From assembly GCF_963082655.1 (NCBI RefSeq), contig NC_081554.1, positions 97,450,232 through 97,514,231 of the forward strand: a stretch of DNA of 64,000 bases, written 5' to 3'. Made by a program: the position numbers and the translations under genes. The notes under the pieces were generated by a model, which saw nothing but the letters and a program-made list of their open reading frames with translations, ran no database searches and was not told where the DNA came from. This DNA comes from Stomoxys calcitrans (Eukaryota; Arthropoda; Insecta; Diptera; Muscidae). Below, piece after piece: positions 11,126 to 22,242 of the stretch (its first letter is position 1; each line of letters opens with the position of its first letter).

Positions 11126-11957
11126 GATCTGATTTGATTTTTTGATCGAAGATGGGCTTTATCGGACTATATCTTGATATAGCCCCCGTATAGACCGATC
11201 CGCCGATTTAGGGTCTTAGGCCCATAAAAGCCACATTTATTATCCGATTTTGCTGAAATTTGGGACAGTGAGTTGTCTTAGGCCCTTCGACATTTTTCTT
11301 TAATTTGACCCTGATCGGTTCTGATTTGGATATAGCTGCCATATAGACCGATCTCTCGATTTAAGGTTTTGGGTCCATAGAAGGCGCATTTATTGTCCGA
11401 TGTCACCGAAATTTGGGACAGTGAGTTAAGTTATGCCCCTTGACATACCTCTGCAATATGGTACAGATCGGTCCAGATTTGGATATAGCTGCCATATAGA
11501 TTTCGCTGAAATTTGGGACAGTGCGTTGTGTTAGACTCTTCGATATTTTTCTGCAACTTGGCCCGAATCGGTGCATATTTGGATATAGCTGCCATGTAGA
11601 CCGATCTCTCAATTGAAAGTCTTGACCCCATAAAAGGCGCATTTATAATCCGATTTCACTGAAATTTGATACAGTGACTTATATTATGCTTTTCGACATC
11701 TGTGTCGTATATGGTTCAGATCGGTTTATTTTTAGATATAGCTACTTAAAAGACCAATATTTTGTTATACACAATTGAACAATAACTTGTTTTTATAACT
11801 ATTTGGTCCAAATATGTTTCATATTTCGATATAACTGCTATGAGACATAGGTATGAAATTTTCACCGGATTTTGATGGAAGGTGGTTTACATATATACCA
11901 GAGGTGGTGGGTATCCAATGTTCGGCCCGGCCGAATTTAACGTCTTTTTACTTGTTA
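11126..11957 (+). mobile_element. DINE-1-like subfamily A, 3' part of the split copy
   Basis: Resumes with GATCGAAGATGGGCTTTATC, the segment that follows the GCAAATTCTTTG region in the intact copy at 6296-7556. It runs through the 150-bp modules to GGCCCGGCCGAA and TTTTTACTTGTT. Confidence 0.87.
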
Positions 11958-13214
11958 TGAATGGAATATAATAAAAGGCCTTTCTAAGAAGGATTTTTTA
12001 CAAGAAACATGTACAAGTATAATAGTGTGCCGATGCACAATAGATTTATGCCCTGAGTATTAATCATAAACAGTCTACTGATTTCTTTCCCTTCCAAGAA
12101 AACTAAGCAAGAATTCGGATTTATTCGTCCGCCCATTTCAACCCATTATTATTTTTCATATCTCCTTTCGTTCTTTTATAGCCATAACATCCCTTCATAT
12201 TTAATTATTAACAGCATTCTTATTTGTGGTTTCTATTAGCATTCATTAGTTCTTTCATACATGCACTGACTTGTGGTTGGAATACGGATGAGATAAGGAT
12301 GCATCTGGTGCCTTGATGGCCACAGAACACATGTGCATATCTGTCTACGTAGCTATGGGATGTGAAACGTGTATGTGAGAGTAGTTGTGGTGAGCTTTCC
12401 TATTTAAGCCACTATAATTTTCACTAAAAACATTTGGATGAGTCCTCAACTGACTACTGGGCAAAGTAACAAGAGTCCATATACTCATTTTGTAAAGTTA
12501 GCCCACATGCATTGCATACCAGATGCTGAAGTGAATATTATTCTGCTGGTTTTTCTGGCGAATGGAAATTTGCAGCGCTTATCCAAAACACATATCCAAT
12601 ATGTTGATGGGAGAGCATTAATTTAAAACCGTTTAACAGATCTGCTTTAATAATTTAATCCATTATGAATATATTATTTACTTAATTATGCTTACGTTAA
12701 TTGTTTGGCAATGAGCGCTTATTGTATGAAAGCATGGCATAATTCTCCCAAACATACACCATTTAGGTATTTAAGTCAAATCGGATTTCTTTCATTATTT
12801 CACTACACACAAAATAGAGCATATAAATAACAGAGGAGTTTAATTTTTCTCAAAATTTGACAGCAAATGTCAAGCTAATAGGTTTCGTTTATTATTTTAT
12901 TTTTTCATCAAGGCAAGCAGCTATACAAAAACAAAAGAAAATAAAAAGAAGAAAGATGCACGTATAGGAAGATAATACTGCCGATACCCCATAAACGTGC
13001 ATTAAACCATAGTTTCCTTCTGCGGGAAAAAAAATAATGGATATTAAGGAAATGGAAACGACGCAAACAACATGACATTAGGAGCATAATTCTGCTTGCG
13101 GCAAGTTATTAAATAACTCTCATATATCTATATTCACAAACGCCACTAATTAGTCAAAAACGCAGTGATAAGTTTCCATTTTTTTATGAAGTTAAAGTTG
13201 AACAAAACGACAAA
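11958..13214. other. Single-copy-looking DNA, no gene recognised
   Basis: A repeat-poor stretch of 1.25 kb, rich in A/T. The 62-codon ATG frame at 12438 has no recognisable domain and no clear splice sites. It is probably intronic or intergenic. Confidence 0.55.
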
Positions 13215-13218
13215 TTGG

Positions 13219-13756
13219 GAAAAGTTCGGCCGGGCCGAACTTATATCTCAGTATCAGTATCTCTTTTTAGCAAATAATGAATATTGAATAAGAACTGTTA
13301 TGCTATTGGAGCTACATATATCAAGTTATAGTCCAATTCGGACCACAAATGAATGCTGAATGCGCCCTCTAGAAGCTCAATAATCAAGACCCAAGATCGG
13401 TTTATAAGACAGCTATATCAAAACATTGACCGATTTGGCCCATTACAATCCCAACCGATCTGCACTAATAAAAAGTATTTGTGCAAAATATCAAGCGGCG
13501 AGCTTTACTCCTTCGAAAGTTAGCGTGCTTTCGACTAACAGACGGACGGATATGGCTATATAGACTTAAAATATCATGACGATCAAGAATATATATATTT
13601 AATGGGGTCTTAGACGTATATTTCGAGGTGTTACTAGCAGAATGTGGGTGGAGGGAATAAAAACTTTTGCATTTTTTATACCCACCACCATGGGATGGGG
13701 GTGGTCATTCTGTTTGTAACACCTCGAAATATTGATCTAGGACCCATATCTTACAT
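13219..13756 (-). mobile_element. DINE-1-like subfamily B, internally deleted, plus a second 5' end
   Basis: The minus-strand copy runs from the hairpin GTTCGGCCGGGCCGAAC (13224) to the 5' end near 13660, with only part of the modules left. A plus-strand 5' fragment follows at 13675-13756 (ACCACCATGGGATGGGGG), so two 5' ends face each other. Confidence 0.8.
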
Positions 13757-15428
13757 ATCCAATTATCGGACTAAGTACTAGGGGACCACCCCTAGGCCCT
13801 AAACATCCCTAAATCGGACATATTTACCGACCATGGCAATATGGGACTCAAATGAAAGGTATTTGCGAGTGCTAGGAGACCACCCTTAGGCCCAAAACAT
13901 CCGTAAATCGGACATATTTACCGACCATGGCAATATGGGACTCAAATGAAAGGTATTTGCGAGTAGAATACGAATCTGATATTCAAATGTGGGACCACGT
14001 TCCTAAGGGTCCACCCCTTCCCAAAAATACCTCCCAAATTGGACTTATTTTCTGACCATGGGAATATGGGGCTTAAATAAAAGGTATTGAATGTAGAATA
14101 CGAATCTGATATCCAAATGTGGGAACACGTTTCTAGGGGTCCACCCCTTCCCCAAAATACCTCCCAAATTGGACTTATTTTCTGACCATGCGAATATGGG
14201 GCTTAAATAAAAGGTATTTGAATGCACAATACGAATCTGATATCCAACTATGGAACCAAGTGTTTTTGGGGACGCCTCTCACCAAAAACATCCCCCAAAT
14301 GGGACAAATTTACGACCATAGCAATATGAGGCTCAAATGAAAGGTTTTTGGGAGTAAAGCACGAATTTGATAACAATATTCGGGAAAAGTGTCTATGGGG
14401 CCACGCCATCCCCACAACACCACCCAAATAGTAAGTATTTTCTGACTATTATGCAATATGAGACTCAAATAAGAGGGTTTTTAAAGTGGGACACGAATCC
14501 CATATATATTTTCAAGGCCAACTCACTTAGTGCCCGCCCATTCCCCAAAACACCCCCCAAGCCGGTCATGTTTGCCGACTAAAGACATAGGAATAGGGCA
14601 CGTTGCTGATATATTTTCCGGGCTTAGTGTTTGGGGGACCACTTTAATCTCCAAAACACCCCTAAATCGGGCATATTTACTGACCATGTCAATGTGGAGC
14701 TTAAATGAAAGGTATTGGGGGATAGAGCAAGAATTGAAACCCATTTTCGGGGCCAATTTTCTGGCGGTCTATTCCTTTCCCAAAATACCCCCAAACAGCA
14801 ATTATTTAGTAACCATCGCAATATGGGGCTCAAATAGAGGTATTTGGGAGTAGAATAGGAATTTGATATCCAAATGTAGGACCATGTATTTAGGGCATCA
14901 CCCCTTTTCCAAAACACCCCCAAAGGGAAAACATTTTTCGACCATGCCAATATGTGGCTCAAATGAAAGGTATTTTAGATACGAAAACGAATTTGATAAC
15001 CTATTTTGTGGCCATGTTTTTGGGGGACGCCTCATCCTGTAAACTCCTCTTAAGCCAATGGCAATATGGGGTTTACATAAATGGTATTTGAGAGAAGAGC
15101 ACGATGCTGATATTTTTTCAGGGCAAAGTATCTGGGGGACCACCTCTCCCCCGAAAACACCACTAAATCAGTCATCATGAGAATATCGGGCTGAAATGAA
15201 GTATTTTAAGAATGGAATACACCTTACATCCAAACTTAAATTCGTAGACCAATAAAGATCATATGGGATTTAGATAGATTGTTAAACTGTTAGTCAAGCG
15301 ATATACTATTTTGGTAGCATGGTATTTCACTAAAAGATCTTTAATTGTCGAAAATAAATATTCCAAGGCAACTTTTGTCCCATATAAAGTAAAAGAAGGC
15401 GCAGCGAAGCGGGCCCGGGTCAGCTAGC
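13757..15428 (-). repeat. Tandem-module family C element (CTAGCTG end), minus orientation
   Basis: About ten diverged modules of 100-145 bp carry CATTTGAGTCCCATATTGCC, GGTAAATATGTCCGATTTAG and GGGGTGTTTTGGGG in reverse complement. The element ends at 15393-15428 with a G/C-rich terminus that reads CTAGCTGACCCGGGC then GCTTCGCTGCGCC on the minus strand. The same terminus is at 25227 in the other orientation. No coding capacity was seen and the class is not identified. Confidence 0.8.
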
Positions 15429-15462
15429 ATATATATATATATATCTATATATATATACTTTA
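15429..15462. repeat. AT dinucleotide microsatellite
   Basis: A run of (AT)n interrupted once by a C lies immediately after the CTAGCTG terminus. Confidence 0.8.
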
Positions 15463-15540
15463 TTGGTTCCCAGATCAATATTTCGAGATGTTACAAACGC
15501 AATGAATATCGAAGCTCAGACATTATTGGGATAAGAGCAC

Positions 15541-16690
15541 GTTTTGTTTGTTATACCATAGGATGGAGGTATACTAATTTCGTCATTTCGTTTGAACCAC
15601 ATCGAAATATTGATCTAAGGCCCAACAAAATGTATATATTTTTATATATTGGGTTGCCCAAAAAGTAATTGCGGATTTTTCATATAGTCGGCGTTGACAA
15701 ATTTTTTCACAGCTTGTGACTCTGCAATTGCATTCTTTCTTCTGTCAGTTATCAGATGTTACTTTTAGCTTGCTTTAGAAAAAAAGTGTAAAAAAAAGTA
15801 TATTTGAATTAAGTTCATTCTAAGTTTTATTAAAAATGCATTTACTTTCTTTTAAAAAATCCGCAATTACTTTTTGGGCAACCAAATATATATTTTTAAT
15901 CGTCTTGATATTCTTAGTCGATTAGCCATGTGCGTCCGTCCGTCTGTCTGGTAAAAGCACACTAACTTTTGAATGTTTAAAGCTAGGTTGTTGAAAATTG
16001 TCATAATACTTAGTATTAGTGGAGGTCGCTTGAGATTGTAAATGGGCCAAATCGGTTCATGTTTCATGTTCATGTTTTGATATAACTGCCATACGTCTTG
16101 ACTTCCTGAGTCTCTAGGGGGCGCAATTTTTATCCAATTTGGCTGAAATTTTGTTCCAAGTGTTATTTTTTTTTTTACTTCCAACAACTCTGCCAAGTGT
16201 GGTCAAAATCGGTTCGTAACCTGCTATAACTCCCATGTAAACCGATATCGGATCTTGATTTCTTGAGCCGCTAGAGGGCACAATTATTATCCGATTTTGC
16301 AGAAAGTTTGCATGAAGTATTTTGGTTTGGCCATTAACAATTGCGCCAAGTGTGGCCCAAATCGGTTCACAACCCAATATAGCTCCAACATAAACCGATC
16401 TCCCAAGATGAAGTATCTTGAGCCTCTAGAGGGAGCAATTCTAATCCCATGTGACTGAAATTGTGCACAACGACTTCATGTATGACCTTTAACATTCGTA
16501 TTAAATATGGCCTCATTCGGTTCGTAACCTGATATATTGCTACCAATAGCTACCATATAAACGGATCTTCCCATTTCTTTTAGTTTGGTCTCCAACAGCC
16601 AAACCAAGTATGTCCGCAATCGGTTCATAACTTGGTAAAACTGAAATAGCATGGCAATTCTATACAAATGCGATCCATTGTGGTTGTTTT
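15541..16690 (+). mobile_element. DINE-1-like subfamily B, interrupted by a mariner MITE
   Basis: The 5' end (ACCATAGGATGGAGG) and the TGTATATATTTTTATATATT block are at 15553-15648. A 238-bp MITE then intervenes, and the element resumes with TCTTGATATTCTTAGTCGAT and the (GTCY)n run. Modules follow to ATGCGATCCATTGTGG at about 16683. The final hairpin is missing. Confidence 0.85.
15649..15886. mobile_element. Mariner-type MITE, copy 1
   Basis: The terminal inverted repeat TTGGGTTGCCCAAAAAGTAA opens the element, and its near-complement AGTTTTTGGGCAACC-type end closes it (TTACTTTTTGGGCAACC at 15868-15884). TA dinucleotides flank it on both sides. The interior lacks a transposase. The copy at 47129-47364 is nearly identical. 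The TIR is that of a widespread mariner group in insects (established knowledge). Confidence 0.92.
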
Positions 16691-17372
16691 TAAAAATTTT
16701 TATTTTCGTGAGTTTGGACGTGCATGGTGAATTTCGTGGTTGCATCTTTATTTTACTTACTTTAATTGACCTTTAAAGAATATTTATTCCGCTAGATCAC
16801 ATCATGAGTGAAATGTTACTCACGTGTACCTTGCTAGTGCATTGCTTACCTTTAAATATGCTGCAGCTTTTATTGACTTGTATTAATTTTCACAAATGTT
16901 ATAAAATCATTGACTTATGTGCGTATCATCTGCCAACTAGGAATTAAATTCGCTAAGAGTATTTTCTGTTGCATCATGCTCAAGTTCTTGCTTAAAAGCA
17001 AAAAGTGTGAGTGCTTTAAGTGGATATGAAATCATAACAACAAGGAAACTTCCTTAGATATAATGCAAATGTGTTTGTGTGTGTTTATGTGGATTGGGTG
17101 CAGTGCAATTTTGGTGCAGGTGCAGAAACGTGCTAGAAAGTTAAAACTGAAGAAAGTGGCACAGAGCGAATTAAACAGATGCTGTTTAGATAAAGAAAGC
17201 AAAAGAATGGAAAGCGCAATGCCACAGGCCAGTGGTGACGGACGGTGCAGTACGGTGCTAGGAGTGCGAAGTGTAAGTAAACTCTAGACACTGGTGGAAC
17301 GCCCCTTGCATCCCTTGTGCTAGCTTGCTTCGAGTGAGGTGCGTGCATGAGTGAGTGCATCAACAAATTTAC
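16691..17372. other. Single-copy-looking DNA downstream of the exon candidate
   Basis: On the minus strand this follows the splice donor of the exon candidate at 17373-17810 and would be intron. The plus-strand ATG frame at 17063-17287 has no recognised domain. Confidence 0.5.
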
Positions 17373-17810
17373 CTGGAACTATAACTGCTTTCCCATTAAG
17401 TGGCGGCGACGTGGATGCACGTTCGAGGCTCGATATTAATGGAGATATAGTCTCAGAGTTTTGCATGGAGCAATTCATGTCGATGCTGCTGTTGTTGTTG
17501 TTGCTGCTGTTGTAGCTGTTGTCTTTATTATTACAATTTGGTGCAAGTAAACCTCTTGCCTTGGAGGCAATGCCAATGCTAAGGCCGACGTTATAGCTGA
17601 CGCCATTATTACTGGCCAACAATACGTGACCACCACCGTTTGTAGAGGAAGTGCTAGTCTTTATGTTGTTATTGCTATTACAATTTCTGCTTTTGATTGT
17701 GTTATTGGTGGGCTGTTGTTGCTGGTTCTGTTGTTGTTTCTTGGTCGACTGTTGTTTATGGAGTGTTCCAGTCGGCGGCATAGTACATTTAGCATTCAAA
17801 TCAAATAGTC
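17373..17810 (-). CDS. Candidate internal exon, low-complexity S/N/Q-rich protein segment
   Basis: The minus strand has an acceptor ATTGTTGCAG before 17810 and a donor CCAG/GTAAAT at 17373. Between them lie 438 bp, open throughout, with phase 1 at both ends, the same phase as the two ed exons upstream. The 145 whole codons contain Q, N and S runs (KQQSTKKQQQNQQQQ and SSNNNNSS) and a more complex end (SPLISSLERASTSPPLNGK). No domain is recognised. It could be a cytoplasmic segment of the same receptor. Joining it directly to 43776 would give T+GA, a stop, so at least one exon must lie between them if they belong together. An unrelated gene or lncRNA is the alternative. The hydrophobic leader seen upstream of the acceptor starts with TTG and is intronic. 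Confidence 0.5.
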
Positions 17811-18321
17811 CTGCAACAATAGTCGGAGTTCCGTAAAGAAATTGCAATATAAGAAGACAATAGATAGCCAAGAGGTAAAAACAATTTTATTGTGCAATCA
17901 TCCATTATCAGTGCAGTGCAGAGCAGATTTGCAATGGCTAAAACCGATGTAAAAGTGTCCCATTATTCTCTTATCGCCTTTCAATTAATTGATTAATAGA
18001 AAAATTAACAATTAACCTATTAGTTGGCATTAAAATGATCACTAAGTTACAACAGTAGCGCTAAGCATATCGTTTTTATACTCTGACAAAAAAAAAGTCG
18101 GCCCAAAATTAAAAATTTTTCCTTATTCGTTGGATTGTAGCAATGCAAACGAGCAAAAGACTCAAAACTTTAAAATAAAGATGCTATCTTTAAATCTAAT
18201 TTCCTAATCACTAATAGACACGGCGTTCCGTTTCAAAATTTGATAGCTGATTGATTGTTGTTTTACTTCATAGATGACTGTTTTTTAAAAAAATATTTTT
18301 TTTTATGCATAGCATCTTAAC
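17811..18321. other. Intronic-looking A/T-rich DNA
   Basis: Upstream side of the exon candidate on the minus strand. A polypyrimidine-containing approach to the acceptor is present; nothing else was seen. Confidence 0.5.
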
Positions 18322-18792
18322 CTAAACAAGTAAAAAGGCGCTAAGTTCGGCCGGGCCGGTCGTCGAAGAGCCTAACGCAACTAACAGTCTAAAATTTCGG
18401 CAAAATCGGACAATAAATGCGCCTTTTATGGCCCCACTACCTAAAAGATCGGTCTATATGGCAGCTATATCCAAATCTAGACCGATCTGAGCCAAATTCA
18501 CGAAGGATGTCGAAGGGCCTAACACAACCCACTGTCCCAAATTTTAGCAAAATCGGATAATAAATGTAGCTTTTATGCGCCTAAGACCCTAAATCGGCGG
18601 ATCTCAATATCTCTATTTTTAAAGACCGTAGCATGATTTCAACAAACAGACGGACGGACATGTCTAGATGGTCTTAGATATTTGCGCTGATCAAGAATAT
18701 ATATTCTTTATAGGGTCGGAAATGGATATTTCGATGTGTTGCAAACGGAATGAAAAAATAAATATACCCCCATCCTTCGGTGGTGGGTATAC
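18322..18792 (-). mobile_element. DINE-1-like subfamily A, internally deleted
   Basis: The 3' end AACAAGTAAAAAGGCGCTAA with GTTCGGCCGGGCC lies at the left, only two modules remain, and the 5' hairpin (CATCCTTCGGTGGTGGGTAT) lies at 18772-18792. Confidence 0.85.
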
Positions 18793-19117
18793 ATATTTAA
18801 ACATTTAAATACGCTCCTATTTGTAAGGCTATTTTGGGTATTTAACACGGTTCACTGATGTCTTATTGCAAGGTCAATTTCCTAAGTTTCAACGATATTT
18901 TGACCTTCGTTTTAGATTTTTGTCTTTAATAACAAAATGCAAAGTTAAGGATTTATTAACCTACCATTTAAAATAAAAAAATCCTTTATATGAATGAAAA
19001 TATTTTTCACCAAAGGGAAGGTTTCGCTAAAAAATGGGAAAATTGATCATCTTCAAATAAAGTTAGCTAATGTTTGGCTCAAATCATTAAAATTAGGACA
19101 AGCCTTTTTTCAGCATA
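18793..19117. other. No feature recognised
   Basis: About 325 bp of A/T-rich DNA between two DINE-1 remnants. Confidence 0.5.
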
Positions 19118-19568
19118 CCCTACATCATAAGGGGTATACTAACTTCATCGTTCCGTTTGTGAAGTATGTTCTTGATCATTGTGACACTTTAAGTCGATTT
19201 AGCCATGTCCGTCCGTCGGTCCGATCTTCTGTCAAAAGCGCGCTAACTTTCGAACGAGTAAAGCTTGCCAGTAGGAATTTTGCAAAAATGCTTCTCATTA
19301 ATGTGGGTCTGTTGAGATTGTAAATGGGCAAAATCGGTCCAGTTTAGATATAGCTCCCATTAAAACAATCTCCCGTTAATACTTCTTGAGCCTCTAGAGG
19401 GCGCCATTCTTAGCTAATTTGATAGATGGACGGACATGGGGAAATCTATTTTGTATGTCAAGACGATCAAGAATATATATACTTTGTTGGGTCAATATTT
19501 CGATGAGTTTGCAAACGGAATGACAAAATAACTAATATACCACCATGCTATGGTAGAGGGTATAAAAA
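19118..19568. mobile_element. Two DINE-1-like subfamily B 5' halves in inverted arrangement
   Basis: At 19118-19423 a plus-strand 5' half runs from ACATCATAAGGGGTATACTA into one module (CCTCTAGAGGGCGCCATTCT). At 19424-19568 a minus-strand 5' half runs back out through GGACGGACATGG and AAGAATATATATACTTTG to CTATGGTAGAGGGTATA. The result is a fold-back structure with 5' hairpins at both outer ends. Confidence 0.8.
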
Positions 19569-19592
19569 TGGCGTATGGAACATACAGCACTA

Positions 19593-20132
19593 CATGCAAG
19601 TGAAAGCGTGCTAAGTTCGGATGGGCCGAATCTTATATACCCTCAATATACCTTGCACGGTTTCTCCTTCCAGGCAAAAGCTAAAAAAATATATTGGCAG
19701 GTCATAACAAGATATAACCATGAATTCTCATATATTTGTATAAGAATTACTTTCTCTATGTGCTCAAAATCTCATATGGAAAGATCAGTTTATGTAAGTG
19801 TCAGGGAAGAAGCCAGGATTTTGCGAAATTTAAAAAGAAACCAGTAAGGAATGGCAAAAGTTGGGCGCTGCCGACTTTATAATACTCTACACCTACCCTA
19901 TAAACACAAAAGGGGGCTACATCTAATTCTGAACCAATTTTGATGGACCTCAGCGGATGTATCCAGATAGATTATTAAAATTCCTGTATCAAATTTCGAG
20001 CAAATCAAATATGTTCAACATGTAATAACTACGGGTGACAAATGACAACAAATTATCAAAAATCTGACGAACAAATATATGGGAGCTATAAGTTATAATA
20101 CCCTGTACCACAATAGTGGTGTAGAGTATAAA
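19593..20132 (-). mobile_element. DINE-1-like 3' end fragment and a third subfamily (E)
   Basis: 19593-19700 is a subfamily B 3' end (GCGTGCTAAGTTCGGATGGG). From 19848 to 20132 lies a different short element that opens with GGCAAAAGTTGGGCGCTGCC, then GACTTTATAATACTC, and ends in GTAGAGTATAAA. Similar ends occur at 52560-52935 and 63590-64000, which defines a third group with a GTCGGGCGG...CCGAC hairpin. Confidence 0.65.
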
Positions 20133-20224
20133 AAATGCAAGATTTTTGTTAGAGTCCATTGACGTTGAGGCATTGTTCTTGTTTAAAAGTTTTGATCAAT
20201 TGTTATTTGATTACTACACTAAAC

Positions 20225-20492
20225 TTCAAATGTACTTTCCATCAAGGAACAGGGGATACTTCTTTCAATCAATGACTGTAGTTGCATTAAAGTTTAAGCT
20301 CAATGATAAGAGGCCTACACTACTAGGTAAAGAAGTTTTAACATAGTCGGATACCATACAAATTCAGCCACTATTAGTAAGGGGATAGCCACCGTCGAAA
20401 ATTTCACTGATATTCACGGCGAGGCTTGAACCCAAGCGTTCGGTGTCATCGGCGGACATGCTAACCACTGCGATACGGTAGCCAGACTAGTT
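20225..20492 (-). mobile_element. tRNA-derived SINE, copy with tRNA-like head
   Basis: The minus-strand head reads GGCTACCGTATCGCAGTGGT, then TAGCATGTCCGCCGATGAC, then TTGGGTTCAAGCCTCGCC. The GCAGTGGTTAGC and GGTTCAAGCC strings fit the A and B boxes of a tRNA-type pol III promoter. The tail contains TCATTGAGCTTAAAC and TGTTCCTTGATGGAA, shared with the copies at 21668 and 23217. This SINE type is common in muscid flies. Confidence 0.85.
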
Positions 20493-20505
20493 AAGTAAAA
20501 TTAAC

Positions 20506-21602
20506 AAGTAAAAAGTTAAATTTGGCCGTGCCAAACTTTGGATACCCACCACCTCGGGTATATATATAAACCACCATTCGTCAAAACCCGGTGAAAATGC
20601 ATACAAAGCAGATATATCGAAATATGTTCCGATTTGGACCTAATACTAATAAGTACAAGTCATTGTTCAATAGTGTATAACAAAATATTGGTCTTTTTAG
20701 TAGGTATATCTAAAAATAAACCGATCTGAACCATATTCGACATGGACGTCGTGAAGCCTAATATAAGTCACTGTGTCAAATTTCAGTGAATTCTGATTAT
20801 AAATCCGCCTCCTATAGCACCAAGACTTTAAATCGAGATATGGGTCTACATGGCAGCTATATCCAAATCTGGACCGATTTGGGCCAAAAATATCGAAGAG
20901 CCTAACACAACTCACTGTCCCAAATGGAGGCGAAATCTTACAATAAGTGCACCTTTTATGCGCCCAAAACCTTAAATCGAGAGATCGGTCTATATGACAG
21001 CCATATCCAAATCTGGACCGATCTGGGACAAATTGAAGAAGGATATCGAAGGGCCTGACGCAACTCACTGTCGCAAATTTCAGCGCAAAATCGGATAATA
21101 AATGTGTCTTTTATGAGACTAAGATCCTAAATCGGCGGATCGGTCTAAATGGCAGATATATCCAAATCTGGACCGATCTAGGCTAAATTGAAGAAGGATA
21201 CGTAAGGGCCTAACACAACTCACTGTCCCAAATTTCAGCAAAATCGGATTATAAATGTGGCTTTTAGGGGCCTTAGACCCTAAATCTGCGGATCGATTAA
21301 TATGGGGGCTATATCAAGAAATAGTCCAATATAGTCCATCTTCGAACTTAACCTGCTTATACACAAAAAAAAAAAGAATCTGCGCAAAGTTTCAGATAAA
21401 TATCTCTATTTTTCAAGACTGTAACGTGATTTCAACAGACAGACGGACGGACAGACAGATTGACGAACATGACTAGATCGTCATAGATTTTTAAGCTGAT
21501 CAAGAATATATATACTTTATAGGGTCGGAAATGGATATTTCGATGTGTTGCAAAGGGAATGACAAAACGAATATACCACCATCCTTCGGTGGTGGGTATA
21601 TG
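20506..21602 (-). mobile_element. DINE-1-like Helentron, subfamily A, nearly complete
   Basis: The 3' terminus AACAAGTAAAAAGTTAAATT carries a decayed hairpin TTTGGCCGTGCCAAA at the left, followed by about five modules of 150 bp. It ends with GACGGACGGACAGACAG (GTCY)n, GGTCGGAAATGGATATTTCG and the 5' hairpin CATCCTTCGGTGGTGGGTAT. The long minus-strand open frame at 20697-21068 is a repeat artefact. Confidence 0.9.
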
Positions 21603-21667
21603 AAGGTTTTTGTGATCATGGCGATCTGAAGACAATAAATCCTGCTACAATAATATAAACAGAGTTT

Positions 21668-21905
21668 CCCAAGAATATTCCATTAAGGAACAGGAAATTT
21701 TTAAGTTCAATGATAATGGACCTCCTTTCATATACCGAATACGAATGTCATACCTTTTAGCTGGATATCTCACCATAGTAGCCAGCATTAGTGAGGCGAT
21801 AATCACCTCTGAAATTTTGTCCGATATTCATGTGGGGATCTCAACTAAGGCGTTTGGCTTTGTAGGCGGACATGCTACATCTGTGTCAAGGTGGACACCA
21901 TGTTT
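21668..21905 (-). mobile_element. tRNA-derived SINE, diverged copy
   Basis: On the minus strand the head (GTAGCATGTCCGCCTACAAA, then GCCAAACGCCTTAGTTGAG) precedes TCAGAGGTGATTATCGCCTC. The body ends in TTCCTTAATGGAATATTC. The order is as in the 20225 copy but the B box is eroded. Confidence 0.75.
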
Positions 21906-22242
21906 AGGTATAGATAAAATATAAAACAATCTCCCGATTTGAAACCATGAGCCGCTAATGGGTTCGATTATTACAGGATTTCGCTGCAGTTTTGCACATA
22001 GTTCATTGTTATAACTTCCATCCATGTCAACTTATATTCATACCAAGTATTGTCTAAATCGGCCATATTAAGGTATAGCTCCCATATAAACTGATCTCTC
22101 GTTTTGACTTCTTGGGCTCCAAGATGTGGCAAGGTCGCTTGGCAAGACTTCCAATATCTAATATCCATTCTAAGTGCATTTTAGAAATCAGTCGATATTG
22201 GAAGACGTAAAACCAGATCTTTATTTGAGAGAAAAGGATCGA
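21906..22242 (+). repeat. DINE-1-like subfamily B module remnant
   Basis: Contains AACAATCTCCCGATTTGA, GATTTCGCTGCAGTTTTGCA, ATAACTTCCATCCATG and CTCCCATATAAACTGATC, the module phrases of subfamily B, without either terminus. Confidence 0.6.

Noticed and set aside
12438..12626. 62-codon ATG frame in a repeat-poor region
   Set aside because: Too short, no domain and no supporting exon signals.
17811..17871. Signal-peptide-like hydrophobic start in front of the low-complexity exon
   Set aside because: The apparent first codon is TTG, not ATG, and a good acceptor (TTGTTGCAG) lies exactly where the low-complexity coding begins, so the hydrophobic stretch is translated intron.
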